Below, piece after piece: positions 11,354 to 22,800 of a DNA stretch of 64,000 nucleotides. Numbering within the stretch: the first letter of the stretch is position 1; each line of letters begins with the position of its first letter. The DNA is from Sipunculus nudus (Eukaryota > Annelida > Sipuncula > Golfingiida > Sipunculidae), in assembly GCA_026874595.1 (NCBI GenBank), contig CM049309.1, positions 68,184,926 to 68,248,925 on the forward strand, read 5' to 3'. Both the position numbers and the translations under genes were made by a program. The notes beneath the pieces were generated by a model. It saw only the letters and a list, made by a program, of their open reading frames with translations. It did not search any database and had not been told where the DNA came from.

Positions 11354-12228
11354 GTGGCGGGACCCTCCCCAGACACGGCAACATTGTTCGCGCCCAGAGT
11401 GGGGGTTTGTATAGGGGGGATTGGGAAAGTCCCTCCCTGACTAATGCCAGTTGCCTGGTAATCCTGATGAGCCATCCAAGGGCCACTCCCTGGATCAGGC
11501 ATTCGCGGGTAAGCATATTGTGAGGTCATGGGAGCAGGGCTTGGTGGAGGAAAAACCCCCCGGCCCTCCCTTTGAGGGGATGCCTGGGAGGCCTTCCACT
11601 TACGACATTCCCTCTTGAAGTGTCCCACCCCCTTACAATAGTAACATCTTATCTCCTTACTACCCTTGGGTAATGCCTCTTTCTTACCCTCACGAACGAG
11701 CTCCATCATTTCCGCAAGCCTGTTGTCTTGCTTTTCCTGCGTCTTCCGTAGCTCATCTACCAACTGTCGCAGTTCCAACAACTCGCTGGCTCCCTGGGGA
11801 GGACCAGTGGATTGCCGGGCCTGCACAGCAGTTGTGATCTCCTGCAGTACCGCCCTACATGAGGTCTCCTCCTCCTCTGACCATTTTATGGCTTCATCGC
11901 GCAATGCTCGAAAGGTGGTCTCAGGGTGGTCTCTTATACGCCGTTTAAGTTCTCTACGAAGCCCCTGATCCCTTACTTTTTCGGCCAACCTGTCTCTAAG
12001 CATGACATCCCGATCTGTGTTACAGCCTTCGGGTTTTTCTGGACTACCCGGTCCAACAGACCCATGAGCGCATACGAAAACTCGCGCAATGACTCGCGTT
12101 CTTGTTTGCGGTTATAGAACATGTCGAGCAGCTGTGAGGCAGATTTGCCATCCCCGAAGGCCTCCCTGAGAACCTCAAAAACCTTCTCAACTGTTTCTCA
12201 ACTGGTTACCTCTGGGACCTCCCACCAT
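11326..12228 (-). pseudogene. gag: Gag with CCHC zinc knuckle (left copy)
   Basis: The C-terminal 225 codons are open (to 12003). They hold a helical gag segment ('LRDRLAEKVRDQGLRRELKR', 'TFRALRDEAIKWSEEE'), a coiled-coil-like stretch (ELRQLVDELRKTQEKQDNRLAEM split over the middle) and a C-x2-C-x4-H-x4-C knuckle (CYYCKGVGHFKREC) about residue 118. A Pro/Gly-rich tail follows. Upstream, the capsid-like 'LLDMFYNRKQERESLREFSYAL' block is in a different frame, and an in-frame TGA precedes it after a possible ATG at 12228. Gag therefore has at least two frame breaks. The right copy shares them, so they predate the tandem expansion. Confidence 0.8.
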
Positions 12229-12385
12229 CACCGATGAACTTCACAATAACATGTGATATATATATTAAACATCAAAAGTGAGCTCAGAGTCATATAGTCA
12301 TCTATGGCACATAATATCTTTAGTTTGTGGCACCTTGCAGCCTTATTACACTGCCTGACAAATATTTCTGCAAAACCTCCGTCCC

Positions 12386-12979
12386 CTAAAAATTTAGGTG
12401 AAGACCGTCCCTGGCGAACAAAGTCTCATCTGCTGCCTTTTCTTTCAAGAATGGCCTGTACGGCAGGAAATGTACTCCGGTCCGCTTGGCAACTCGTTTC
12501 AAGGTATTGTTTGCTTTAACCACTGTGTCGTTTTGTGCAGCCGTGTCCCTTGCCCTAGGTAAAATTGATGACAGACCCACAACTGCGCCTGGGGCCCGCT
12601 GTTTCACCAACCCTATCAGTCTGCTAAACTGTTCACCTATGGTGTCTGAAGACTGCTCATGTACATCATTGGTCCCCACATGGAAAACAATGACGTGTCT
12701 ATTCGCAATGGCAAATCTATCAGCTTGCAAGTCTGCAATTATATTGTTAATTTTTGCTCCTGGTCGGGATTCAATGTCTATGTGCGGGCAATTATGAAGG
12801 TATTTTATTATACTATAACCAACAATAAGGTTCGTCCCTGCTACTGTGGCCTCCGACCGGTAAAACCTGTGGGCGTATGGACAATTGACATGGCCTGGTC
12901 CATGGACCTCGCTTGTGGGACACACTGCCCTCCTCCCTCTCACCTTGGGCATCACCCACCTTCGCTGCCTACCAGCCAC
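12386..12979 (-). pseudogene. SGNH/GDSL hydrolase ORF upstream of gag (left copy, GDS changed to GYS)
   Basis: A 197-codon open frame from a GTG; the first ATG is codon 10. It has the SGNH blocks: LIVG-Y-SIIKYL (Ser56 kept, the Asp before it mutated to Tyr), Gly74 (RPGAKIN), HVGTND (Asn104) and ARDGLHLN (Asp191, His194). Before the hydrolase lies a Cys/His cluster (C20, H27, H30, C33, H37). The frame ends at TAG right after DGLHLNF, yet homology-like sequence (GTEVLQKYLSGSVIR) continues in frame for about 20 codons, so the stop truncates an older, longer frame. SGNH proteins are esterases/lipases; any activity on the retroelement is unproven. It sits between primer site and gag, an unusual place. 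Confidence 0.8.
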
Positions 12980-13042
12980 CCAATACCAGTTACTGCCTCA
13001 CTGAGATCGCCAATGTGGTTATCTTCCAGTTAATTTTGCAGC

Positions 13043-13060
13043 ATCCCACCGCTGCCACCA
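13043..13060 (-). other. Primer-binding site, tRNA-Leu type (left unit)
   Basis: The sense strand reads TGGTGGCAGCGGTGGGAT, which complements the 3' end of an animal tRNA-Leu including CCA (established knowledge of tRNA-Leu 3' ends). It lies 4 nt inside the LTR boundary. An identical copy is at 18439-18456. Confidence 0.8.
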
Positions 13061-13064
13061 AATC

Positions 13065-13228
13065 TGTAGTGGGATGGACACACAACCGCTGCAAGTGTTG
13101 GTCAATAACTTTATTATGGCATAGATCTGGTACCCGTGCAGGGTGACTGGTACCTGCACAAAACACAAAAAGGAAAATACAATGTAATATGGCCAATCGT
13201 GGCCGCTCCTGTTTGTGGCACATTACGG

Positions 13229-13260
<32 letters not shown>

Positions 13261-14909
13261 ACTTTACATATAATCGTCATGTGATCTCTCAATAAAATAT
13301 GTTACTCTGAACCGTCTTTGGGTTGTCACTACATTATACATAACAGGTATTTTGTGACATAACACACAATGGATCAGCTGTTCTTATGAAAGCCAAGTCC
13401 AATATAAAGGTACAATTATACATAATAATAATAATAATGATAACAATGTCCATCAGTTACATAAATATCCGTACATAACTCTGAGCCTGGTTGAAAGTAT
13501 TTAGTTTAGCCATTTATAAGATTCATTATAGCTGTATTGCTCATAGCAATTCATGAATCTATTTTATGCAGTCAGTATACATATTTATCTACAATGCAGT
13601 ACAGCATTGTGGTTGAACAGATCTATCAATACAGATATTTGGTTCATAATTCACAAGGACACCAAAACTAGCTTAAGCTGAATAGTGTGTCCTAGCAGTA
13701 GCATGCAAGAAAAAGATTCAAACACAACTACTTGTCCATTATCACTTACATGATATAACATATCATATACCATAAGCCTCAATATTCACAAAGGAAACTT
13801 TCATTATATAGACGTATAAATTTTATAAGCTAAGGTGCCAAAATATTATATTAAAAAAAAAATAAAATGTCTCGCATGCAACATGACAACTTTAAATCAA
13901 GCCCTTGAATATCATTTAGTCTGCCTGTATATGTCATTAAGAATCTGGATATTTAATATATTTTTTACATGTTGAATGCCTATAGTTTTACTCATGCTGC
14001 CATCTAAATACTTAATTAATACAAACCAGGGACCTACTGTATTACTGTCAGAATAAAAATATTAGTATATACTTCTATGTTAAAACTTTCTACGCAGTTG
14101 ACAACTGTATCGTTCAGGAATCATTAATACACAGTGATGTGTAACTGATTAATCTGCATTCATGTCAAGCTGAATCCATAACAGGACGGCACCCTGGAAG
14201 GGGGGGGGGGGGGACAGACTCCGGTGTTTATACATGGAATTCTCAAGAAATAACACATGACAGCATAATCACTTACATTGGTTTATATCCTGGATATCCC
14301 TTAACCATTTCTGTCTGATAATAGTTCTCTGGAAACCCTTTCAAATGCGATATTCCGATAAACCGATGCCGTGCAGCTTTTCAAACACCGCCAACGAATT
14401 CAGGGATCCGACGCGCTGGGGAACCCCCTATGACGTCACAATCGCATGAACCAAGAAGCACAATACAAAACTTCTAATCCAATAAATCTGTGGCATATGC
14501 CAATACAATCACGAAATATTAAATAAAATAAACTTTGACTGATGCTAAATGCATTCGTAATTAGAATTTACATAAAATAAGGTTAACATGCATAGTTAAG
14601 GGAATTCCCTATAGACGTCAGCACATGTTAATTCTCTCCACACAACGCTGCTATTTTGCACACTTGGACATAAAGTAAGATATAAATAATCCCTACACCC
14701 GGATTCGGGCCCTAAACGATCTCATGGTCTAGTCATAAGCAGCTTATTAACATCAATGTACATACTCGACCTGTATGCAGTTATATGCATAATTTATATG
14801 ATACCAGGTGATAGTTCTATCGGCCTTGGTGGGAGACACTCTCCTGCATACACAGAATGAGGAACACACGTTATAAAGAGACAGTCGGCAAACAAGCCGT
14901 ACTATCACA
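13065..14909 (-). repeat. LTR 2 (shared middle LTR)
   Basis: 1845 bp. It begins TGTAGTGGG and ends ATCACA in plus-strand view. It serves as 5' LTR for the left unit and 3' LTR for the right unit. It differs from LTR 1 by length changes in the TG, A and G tracts and a few substitutions (for example cagtcagtatac versus cagtccgtatac). Confidence 0.85.
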
Positions 14910-14927
14910 TCCACCACCCCCTTTACT
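14910..14927 (-). other. Polypurine tract of right internal unit
   Basis: Same AAAGGGGGTGGTGGA tract abutting LTR 2. Confidence 0.75.
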
Positions 14928-15076
14928 TGCCACGTCCCCGTGCAAGTGAGAAACCGCTAGAACCGATTGTACTTGAGAGGTTTGCTGTGAGGCTGAGCAT
15001 ATACTCTTTTCCAACTAGAACCAGTCAATGAACAGCCACATCCAGGTACCAGTATGGATATAAACATATGTACAAT

Positions 15077-15580
15077 TTACCTTATAAAACTTACAATAAC
15101 TGCAAAACTGTGTTTCCATGCGCTAGTCAGGCACGGCTGAACGAGGATTCCTATATGGGTTGCTATGATGACCCGCTGTTGATCTCTGGCTGCGCCAGGC
15201 GTGTCCAGGCGTGCCAGATGCTCCTCCATTGTCTTCGAGTAGACAATGATATCATCGAGGTAGACCAACATGGTCTGAAAAACCTCATTCCGGAACACCT
15301 GTGCCATTAGCCGCTGAAATGTGGCTGGCGCGTTGGCCAAGCCGAACAGCATGCGCTTGTACTCATACAGGCCCCAGGGAGTGGTGAAAGCTGTTTTTGG
15401 CCTATCGCTGGGGTCTACCTCAATTTGATTGTAAGCGGAGGCGAGATCGATTGTAGAAAATATCTTTGCCCCACTAAGTGCATCAATCGACTCCTCTATA
15501 CGGGGTAATGGGAATGCATCACGATGGATCTTCATATTCAACCTGCGATAATCAACGCAGAGCCTGATGTCCCCATTCTT
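15077..15580 (-). pseudogene. pol: Reverse transcriptase remnant (right copy)
   Basis: The translation of the open part matches the left copy, including YLDDIIVYS, the same truncation after 'EEHLARL' and the same upstream TAA. It lacks RNase H and integrase for the same reason. Keeping an identical deletion and nonsense codon shows both units descend from one already defective element. Confidence 0.85.
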
Positions 15581-16749
15581 TTAACGCACAACCACGATGG
15601 GCGATGCATAGCTGGACCGGCTTTCTTGAATGATGCCCTTGCCCAGCAGTTCCTGCAGATGGTCCCTAACTTCTTTCCAGATATGGGGAGGTAGTCGCCT
15701 AAAAGGCTGATTCACTGGGACGTCATCACAAGTAGTGATTTTATGTTGAGTGGTATGGGTCACACCCAGGGGTGAATCATCCCCCGCGAATATGTGTGCA
15801 TGCTTACTAAACAATTTCTGCATCTCTTCAAATTGTGCAGGCGTGCCAGAAAATCTAGACCAGTCAACTAGAGGAATATCCCCTTTAACCCCCCTGTTCT
15901 GTGGGTCACAGTTGCTTATGGAGACTGCAACCTCCTGCGCATGTTGCTGCAGTATCACTTTTTTTCTGGCTCAACAATATGGTCCGCTGCAACCTGCACA
16001 CCTACCCTTGTCCTTGATCCCAGCCAAACATCCTGTGTGCCCAGATTAACCATGTGGACGGTCAACCGCTCTTGGCATGGGTGCACCACCCTTGGCATAA
16101 CACTCAAGGTTCCCTGCACCCCATGGTTTACAGGCTCAATAATACTGAGTTTGCTCTTCTTCAGACCAGTCACTGGCACACTGCGACTGCTCTGCGCAGG
16201 AACTACAATAGGCCTGCGGCTTGCCACTCTAACAAAACTACTAACTAACCCAGGGCCCCTCCCAGAGGTATCCTGACTGTCCCTACTCAAGATGCTGGCT
16301 AATTGGGGTATATGAGTTAATATGTTGGTCCCAATTATCCCTGGGGTCTCCTGACGCAAATCCTTGGCCTCTTTCGTGTCTCTCATTACCAAGACACAAA
16401 CTTGTGGCACCACTATACCACACACCTCTACATCGAGTATAGCTATTCCCAGATACGGTATCTCTAAACCGTTTGCACTGTTTAACTGGAACCAATTTCC
16501 TCTTACCAAACCTGCTTCCCCTTTCGGGTACAACACATTCAAGAAGAACCCCTCAGCTATTGTCGTGACCATAGACCCAGTGTCCAGCAGTGAGCTAACC
16601 TTAGTACTACCAAACCTTGCTGACACCACAGGTCTCTGTCCGATAGCTCGGCAAAGAATATGCTGGGGTTCTAGTCTCTCTGGTGAGCCAGTCACTTTGG
16701 TGGGTTGCCCCACTGCATGGCTCACTGCAGTGGGGGATATGTGTTTAAA
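15581..16749 (-). pseudogene. pol: Protease/RT N-terminal part of pol, frameshifted (right copy)
   Basis: Equivalent to the left copy, but a 1-bp deletion in a homopolymer near 15965 (tttttttctgg versus tttttttcctgg) splits it into a 256-codon protease part (15955-16725, DTG intact) and a 125-codon linker/RT part (15581-15958). One Gly-to-Ser change is also visible in the protease region (QLNS versus QLNG). Confidence 0.85.
16708..16749 (-). promoter_or_regulatory. Programmed -1 frameshift signal, gag/pol (right copy)
   Basis: T TTA AAC at 16743-16749, a 7-nt spacer, and a 10-bp stem with 8-nt loop (16708-16735), identical to the left copy. Confidence 0.8.
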
Positions 16750-17624
16750 GTGGCGGGACCCTCCCCAGACACGGCAACATTGTTCACGCCCAGAGTGGGG
16801 GTTTGTATAGGGGGGATTGGGAAAGTCCCTCCCTGACTAATGCCAGTTGCCTGGTAATCCTGATGAGCCATCCAAGGGCCACTCCCTGGATCAGGCATTC
16901 GCGGGTAAGCATATTGTGAGGTCATGGGAGCAGGGCTTGGTGGAGGAAAAACCCCCCGGCCCTCCCTTTGAGGGGATGCCTGGGAGGCCTTCCACTTACG
17001 ACATTCCCTCTTGAAGTGTCCCACCCCCTTACAATAGTAACATCTTATCTCCTTACTACCCTTGGGTAATGCCTCTTTCTTACCCTCACGAACGAGCTCC
17101 ATCATTTCCGCAAGCCTGTTGTCTTGCTTTTCCTGCGTCTTCCGTAGCTCATCTACCAACTGTCGCAGTTCCAACAACTCACTGGCTCCCTGGGGAGGAC
17201 CAGTGGATTGCCGGGCCTGCACAGCAGTTGTGATCTCCTGCAGTACCGCCCTACATGAGGTCTCCTCCTCCTCTGACCATTTTATGGCTTCATCGCGCAA
17301 TGCTCGAAAGGTGGTCTCAGGGTGGTCTCTTATACGCCGTTTAAGTTCTCTACGAAGCCCCTGATCCCTTACTTTTTCGGCCAACCTGTCTCTAAGCATG
17401 ACATCCCGATCTGTGTTACAGCCTTCGGGTTTTTCTGGACTACCCGGTCCAACAGACCCATGAGCGCATACGAAAACTCGCGCAATGACTCGCGTTCTTG
17501 TTTGCGGTTATAGAACATGTCGAGCAGCTGTGAGGCAGATTTGCCATCCCCGAAGGCCTCCCTGAGAACCTCAAAAACCTTCTCAACTGTTTCTCAACTG
17601 GTTACCTCTGGGACCTCCCACCAT
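16722..17624 (-). pseudogene. gag: Gag with CCHC zinc knuckle (right copy)
   Basis: Same architecture and same frame breaks as the left copy. The open C-terminal 225 codons span 16722-17399 with the CYYCKGVGHFKREC knuckle. It differs from the left copy by Ala-to-Val near the C-terminus and a few silent changes. Confidence 0.8.
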
Positions 17625-17781
17625 CACCGATGAACTTCACAATAACATGTGATATATATATTAAACATCAAAAGTGAGCTCAGAGTCATATAGTCATCTA
17701 TGGCACATAATATCTTTAGTTTGTGGCACCTTGCAGCCTTATTACACTGCCTGACAAATATTTCTGCAAAACCTCCGTCCC

Positions 17782-18375
17782 CTAAAAATTTAGGTGAAGA
17801 CCGTCCCTGGCGAACAAAGTCTCATCTGCTGCCTTTTCTTTCAAGAATGGCCTGTACGGCAGGAAATGTACTCCGGTCCGCTTGGCAACTCGTTTCAAGG
17901 TATTGTTTGCTTTAACCACTGTGTCGTTTTGTGCAGCCGTGTCCCTTGCCCTAGGTAAAATTGATGACAGACCCACAACTGCGCCTGGGGCCCGCTGTTT
18001 CACCAACCCTATCAGTCTGCTAAACTGTTCACCTATGGTGTCTGAAGACTGCTCATGTACATCATTGGTCCCCACATGGAAAACAATGACGTGTCTATTC
18101 GCAATGGCAAATCTATCAGCTTGCAAGTCTGCAATTATATTGTTAATTTTTGCTCCTGGTCGGGATTCAATGTCTATGTGCGGGCAATTATGAAGGTATT
18201 TTATTATACTATCACCAACAATAAGGTTCGTCCCTGCTACTGTGGCCTCCGACCGGTAAAACCTGTGGGCGTATGGACAATTGACATGGCCTGGTCCATG
18301 GACCTCGCTTGTGGGACACACTGCCCTCCTCCCTCTCACCTTGGGCATCACCCACCTTCGCTGCCTACCAGCCAC
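17782..18375 (-). CDS. SGNH/GDSL hydrolase ORF upstream of gag (right copy, catalytic blocks intact)
   Basis: 197 codons on the minus strand. All SGNH blocks are present: LIVGDSIIKYL (Ser56), Gly74, HVGTND (Asn104) and ARDGLHLN (Asp191/His194). A Cys/His cluster (VCPTSEVHGPGHVNCPY, residues 19-35) precedes the hydrolase fold. The frame starts about 60 nt after the primer site, so it is the first ORF of the genomic RNA. It stops at a TAG after DGLHLNF, with ~20 further in-frame codons of family-like sequence, so the C-terminus may be clipped. SGNH domains are known in ORF1 of some CR1-type LINEs; a pre-gag position in an LTR element is unusual to my knowledge. Substrate unknown. Confidence 0.75.
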   Translation of the reverse strand: MAGRQRRWVMPKVRGRRAVCPTSEVHGPGHVNCPYAHRFYRSEATVAGTNLIVGDSIIKYLHNCPHIDIESRPGAKINNIIADLQADRFAIANRHVIVFHVGTNDVHEQSSDTIGEQFSRLIGLVKQRAPGAVVGLSSILPRARDTAAQNDTVVKANNTLKRVAKRTGVHFLPYRPFLKEKAADETLFARDGLHLNF

Positions 18376-18438
18376 CCAATACCAGTTACTGCCTCACTGA
18401 GATCGCCAATGTGGTTATCTTCCAGTTAATTTTGCAGC

Positions 18439-18456
18439 ATCCCACCGCTGCCACCA
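18439..18456 (-). other. Primer-binding site, tRNA-Leu type (right unit)
   Basis: TGGTGGCAGCGGTGGGAT on the sense strand, 4 nt inside the 5' LTR edge at 18461. Confidence 0.8.
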
Positions 18457-18624
18457 AATCTGTAGTGGGATGGACACACAACCGCTGCAAGTGTTGGTCA
18501 ATAACTTTATTATGGCATAGATCTGGTACCCGTGCAGGGTGACTGGTACCTGCACAAAACACAAAAAGGAAAATACAATGTAATATGGCCAATCGTGGCC
18601 GCTCCTGTTTGTGGCACATTACGG

Positions 18625-18662
<38 letters not shown>

Positions 18663-19834
18663 ACTTTACATATAATCGTCATGTGATCTCTCAATAAAAT
18701 ATGTTACTCTGAACCGTCTTTGGGTTGTCACTACATTATACATAACAGGTATTTTGTGACATAACACACAATGGATCAGCTGTTCTTATGAAAGCCAAGT
18801 CCAATATAAAGGTACAATTATACATAATAATAATAATGATAACAATGTCCATCAATTACATAAATATCCGTACATAACTCTGAGCCTGGTTGAAAGTATT
18901 TAGTTTAGCCATTTATAAGATTCATTATAGCTGTATTGCTCATAGCAATTCATGAATCTATTTTATGCAGTCAGTATACATATTTATCTACAATGCAGTA
19001 CAGCATTGTGATTGAACAGATCTATCAATACAGATATTTGGTTCATAATTCACAAGGACACCAAAACTAGCTTAAGCTGAATAGTGTGTCCTAGCAGTAG
19101 CATGCAAGAAAAAGATTCAAACACAACTACTTGTCCATTATCACTTACATGATATAACATATCATATACCATAAGCCTCAATATTCACAAAGGAAACTTT
19201 CATTATATAGATGTATAAATTTTATAAGCTAAGGTGCCAAAATATTATATTAAAAAAAAATAAAATGTCTCGCATGCAACATGACAACTTTAAATCAAGC
19301 CCTTGAATATCATTTAGTCTGCCTGTATATGTCATTAAGAATCTGGATATTTAATATATTTTTTACATGTTGAATGCCTATAGTTCTACTCATGCTGCCA
19401 TCTAAATACTTAATTAATACAAACCAGGGACCTACTGCATGTATTACTGTCAGAATAAAAATATTAGTATATACTTCTATGTTAAAACTTTCTACGCAGT
19501 TGACAACTGTATCGTTCAGGAATCATTAATACACAGTGATGTGTAACTGATTAATCTGCATTCATGTCAAGCTGAATCCATAACAGGACGGCACCCCTGG
19601 AAGGGGGGGGGGGGACAGACTCCGGTGTTTATACATGGAATTCTCAAGAAATAACACATGACAGCATAATCACTTACATTGGTTTATATCCTGGATATCC
19701 CTTAACCATTTCTGTCTGATAATAGTTCTCTGGAAACCCTTTCAAATGCGATATTCCGATAAACCGATGCCGTGCAGCTTTTCAAACACCGCCAACGAAT
19801 TCAGGGATCCGACGCGCTGGGGAACCCCCTATGA

Positions 19835-22800
19835 ATACAGGACACTTCGCCGGAACTCCATTTCGCCGAGCTTTGCAGGACGTTTCGCCGGAACTATGGT
19901 TTGCCGGCGATTCGTCCAACCGACGCAGTGGGATCTTATTGACCTTGACTAACATTAATCAAGTACCTTTTAAATACTTAGTGTTTTTTTTTTTAAGAAG
20001 CTTGCCTAAAAAGTTTATATTTATGCAACACAGCCGCTGATTTATTTGAAATGAGCTATTTTCATTCATGTCACCGTGTTAGCCGCCGACGTCGACGCAA
20101 CAGGTTTCAGGCTCCTGTTGCGTCGCCGGCCCACCAAAGGGCTAACTGGGGTTATAGCACGATACGATCTGTTACTCTTAGAAAGAAAATTAAATAAAAA
20201 TATTTCCTATGGTTTTAGCAAACCAATGTTCACATAATGTTGCATGTCGAAAGGCCTGTAGGCTTAATCAGTAAAAAATAACCATTCCGGAAAGCATGAA
20301 GCACCTGTAACATCAACAACTGATAGTATTTGTACAGAGAGAATTGAAGCATTAACAGCCCCGGTGGACATCTTGCATTTAGTGGCAGTCCTGTACAAGG
20401 CTTGAGGCCTGTGTACTGTTATGTTCATATTTTAACTTCCTTGGTGCAAAATAGGGCTGAGAACAGAACAGTGTTTTCTATAGTGGTCAAATATACAGTA
20501 CACATAGATGTACTGAACGTTAATCAATAGATATATGTTAAATCTCACAGTTGTGTATGGAGTGTTATAATCACAGTTAACTGCAGGTGCAATCTATGGA
20601 CTCCATAATGCGTCAGTCACTGAAAAAAAAAGCAATTGAGGAGTTCATTCTTATGGGCTAGTCACCGTGTCTGATATGGCCGAATTTGACTCGTTAGTTA
20701 CAAATTCGACCACCAGGTAGCATTACAGCGCATACCTGCGGACTCATCAGCACCGTGACAATTATTATAATCCTACATTTTAAGATTAAAATATAATTAA
20801 TGCTCATTAATTAAATTGTCACGTTTCGGGTTATATTTACAAGTGTGAAAATAAAATCGGTATGAATAAAGTTATTTGCAGAACTGTCTACAGAAAAGGC
20901 CTACAGGCACCAACCCTGCGATATAAAATTTGTATATAATAAAATGAGAATATATATATATATATATTTATATATGTGTGTGTGTGTGTGAAGAAAGTGA
21001 TTTTTTACCGCTATACTGTTTATTGTAATAAAGGAAATTCGTTCAAATCATTTACATAATCATTATTTATTAATGCATTTGCTTGTTTACATTTATAAAA
21101 TTTAATGCTAATAAATGAAAAAAAAATTTCAAACACAATTTGAATTTTATTTTATTATATACATAATTAACATAAATAGTGCATACAGTGATATTAGAAT
21201 ATTCCTGATATTCATACAAATGAATCACGTCAAATGTTGCTTTATACAGAAAAAAAAAATCATTTTATACACTGATACAAGCAAATCTATAAATCAATAA
21301 TAATAAACCTATATTGAATATCGAAATCTTTAAGTTTAACTTCTCTAACATCAAAACATTTACCAAATAACCAAACCCAAGCAATGTTTGATTTCAAGTT
21401 AATTATCCTGTGAAATTGCGCTCATTACTTTTTAAACTTTATTCAACACATAGTAAACTTAGAGTATATTATTAAGTATATCAAGCGTAAAAGCCAACTT
21501 AAACTCAACGTGAAACTGAAGTTTATATGGAACGGCAAACTCAACGTAAACTTAGAGTTTAAGGAAACATAAACCAATCATATAGCTGTAGTTACAGCTA
21601 ATGAAATCAGAAGAAAACTTTGAGTTTCAGGTAACGTAAACGCAAGGTAAATTAAACATAAATAAGGCATAAACTTTAAGATTCGGGTACAGTAAACGCA
21701 AAGTATATTTGTAAACATGTATATACTTATTAAAGCTAACGTAAACTGGGCTTAACCAGTATTAAATTTCTCTGTTTAATTATAATTTAATACACATTTA
21801 CTTTAACTAAACATGGATTAGAAGTAAACACGACGTAAACTTGGCAGAAATCTTTTCATTTAATCTCTCTGAAACGTACAGTAAATAGGAAATTTAATTA
21901 AAAAATTATTAGAGTATATTGGGAGTTTCAGGAAATGTAAAGGTTACTGAAATTATGCTTAAATCGCTCAGTATACGCCAAGTAAATTTAAAATATCAAT
22001 ATCCATTTATGTATAATTAAATCATATTAACGTGCGATTTAATTTCATTTACTCTAAATTTAATAAAAAATTAAAGCCCTTTTTACATGCAGTGTTGCAT
22101 CATAAAAAAATTCATCAATTGGTTATATGTAAAAAGAAATTGATGGATACAAGATAAGATTAGAAAACATTTATTAGCGTCCAGTTCCAGGAATTTGTTG
22201 TTGACTTGCAATAAAATTGATAAAAATAAATAAATATATAAAAATAACACAGAACGTATTTGACTATATGCAAGTAAAGGTAAGCATGTAAAAAATGATG
22301 AAGGTAAAACACATAATTAAAAAAAATAATTCATTAGAGGCTATAAGAGGGTTATGAGCAAAAAAGTTGAATACTTTATGACACAAGAGATTTTTTAAAG
22401 CGAGTAGTTATGCGGAATGTTACATCAAAGCATCATCTTATCAGAAAGGTTCTGATTGTAAAAAAACCGATAGCTAATTTGACTATATCCTGGTAATATA
22501 TATATATATATATATATGTTTAGCATATGATTATATGATTGCTCGGTTGTATCTAAATACTTGATACCTCCGTCCCCCTGTATTGACGCATGCACCTTGT
22601 AATAAAAAGCTTGAAACCAGAACCATGTGTATGAGTTATCTTATTTTTAAAATGGATGGCAGGGTTGTATTTTAAACAAAATATATTGAATGAATGAATA
22701 TATTTTATTCAGAAATATAAGGCCTTCGGCCCATAGTTCCATATATGCATATATCACATGCATGTAGTAAAACAAAATATACAACGTTTTCAAACTTGGA

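Noticed and set aside
11666-11968. Plus-strand frame opposite gag
   Set aside because: Antisense shadow of gag.
12486-13033. Plus-strand frames opposite the SGNH ORF
   Set aside because: Shadows; the minus strand carries the complete catalytic blocks.
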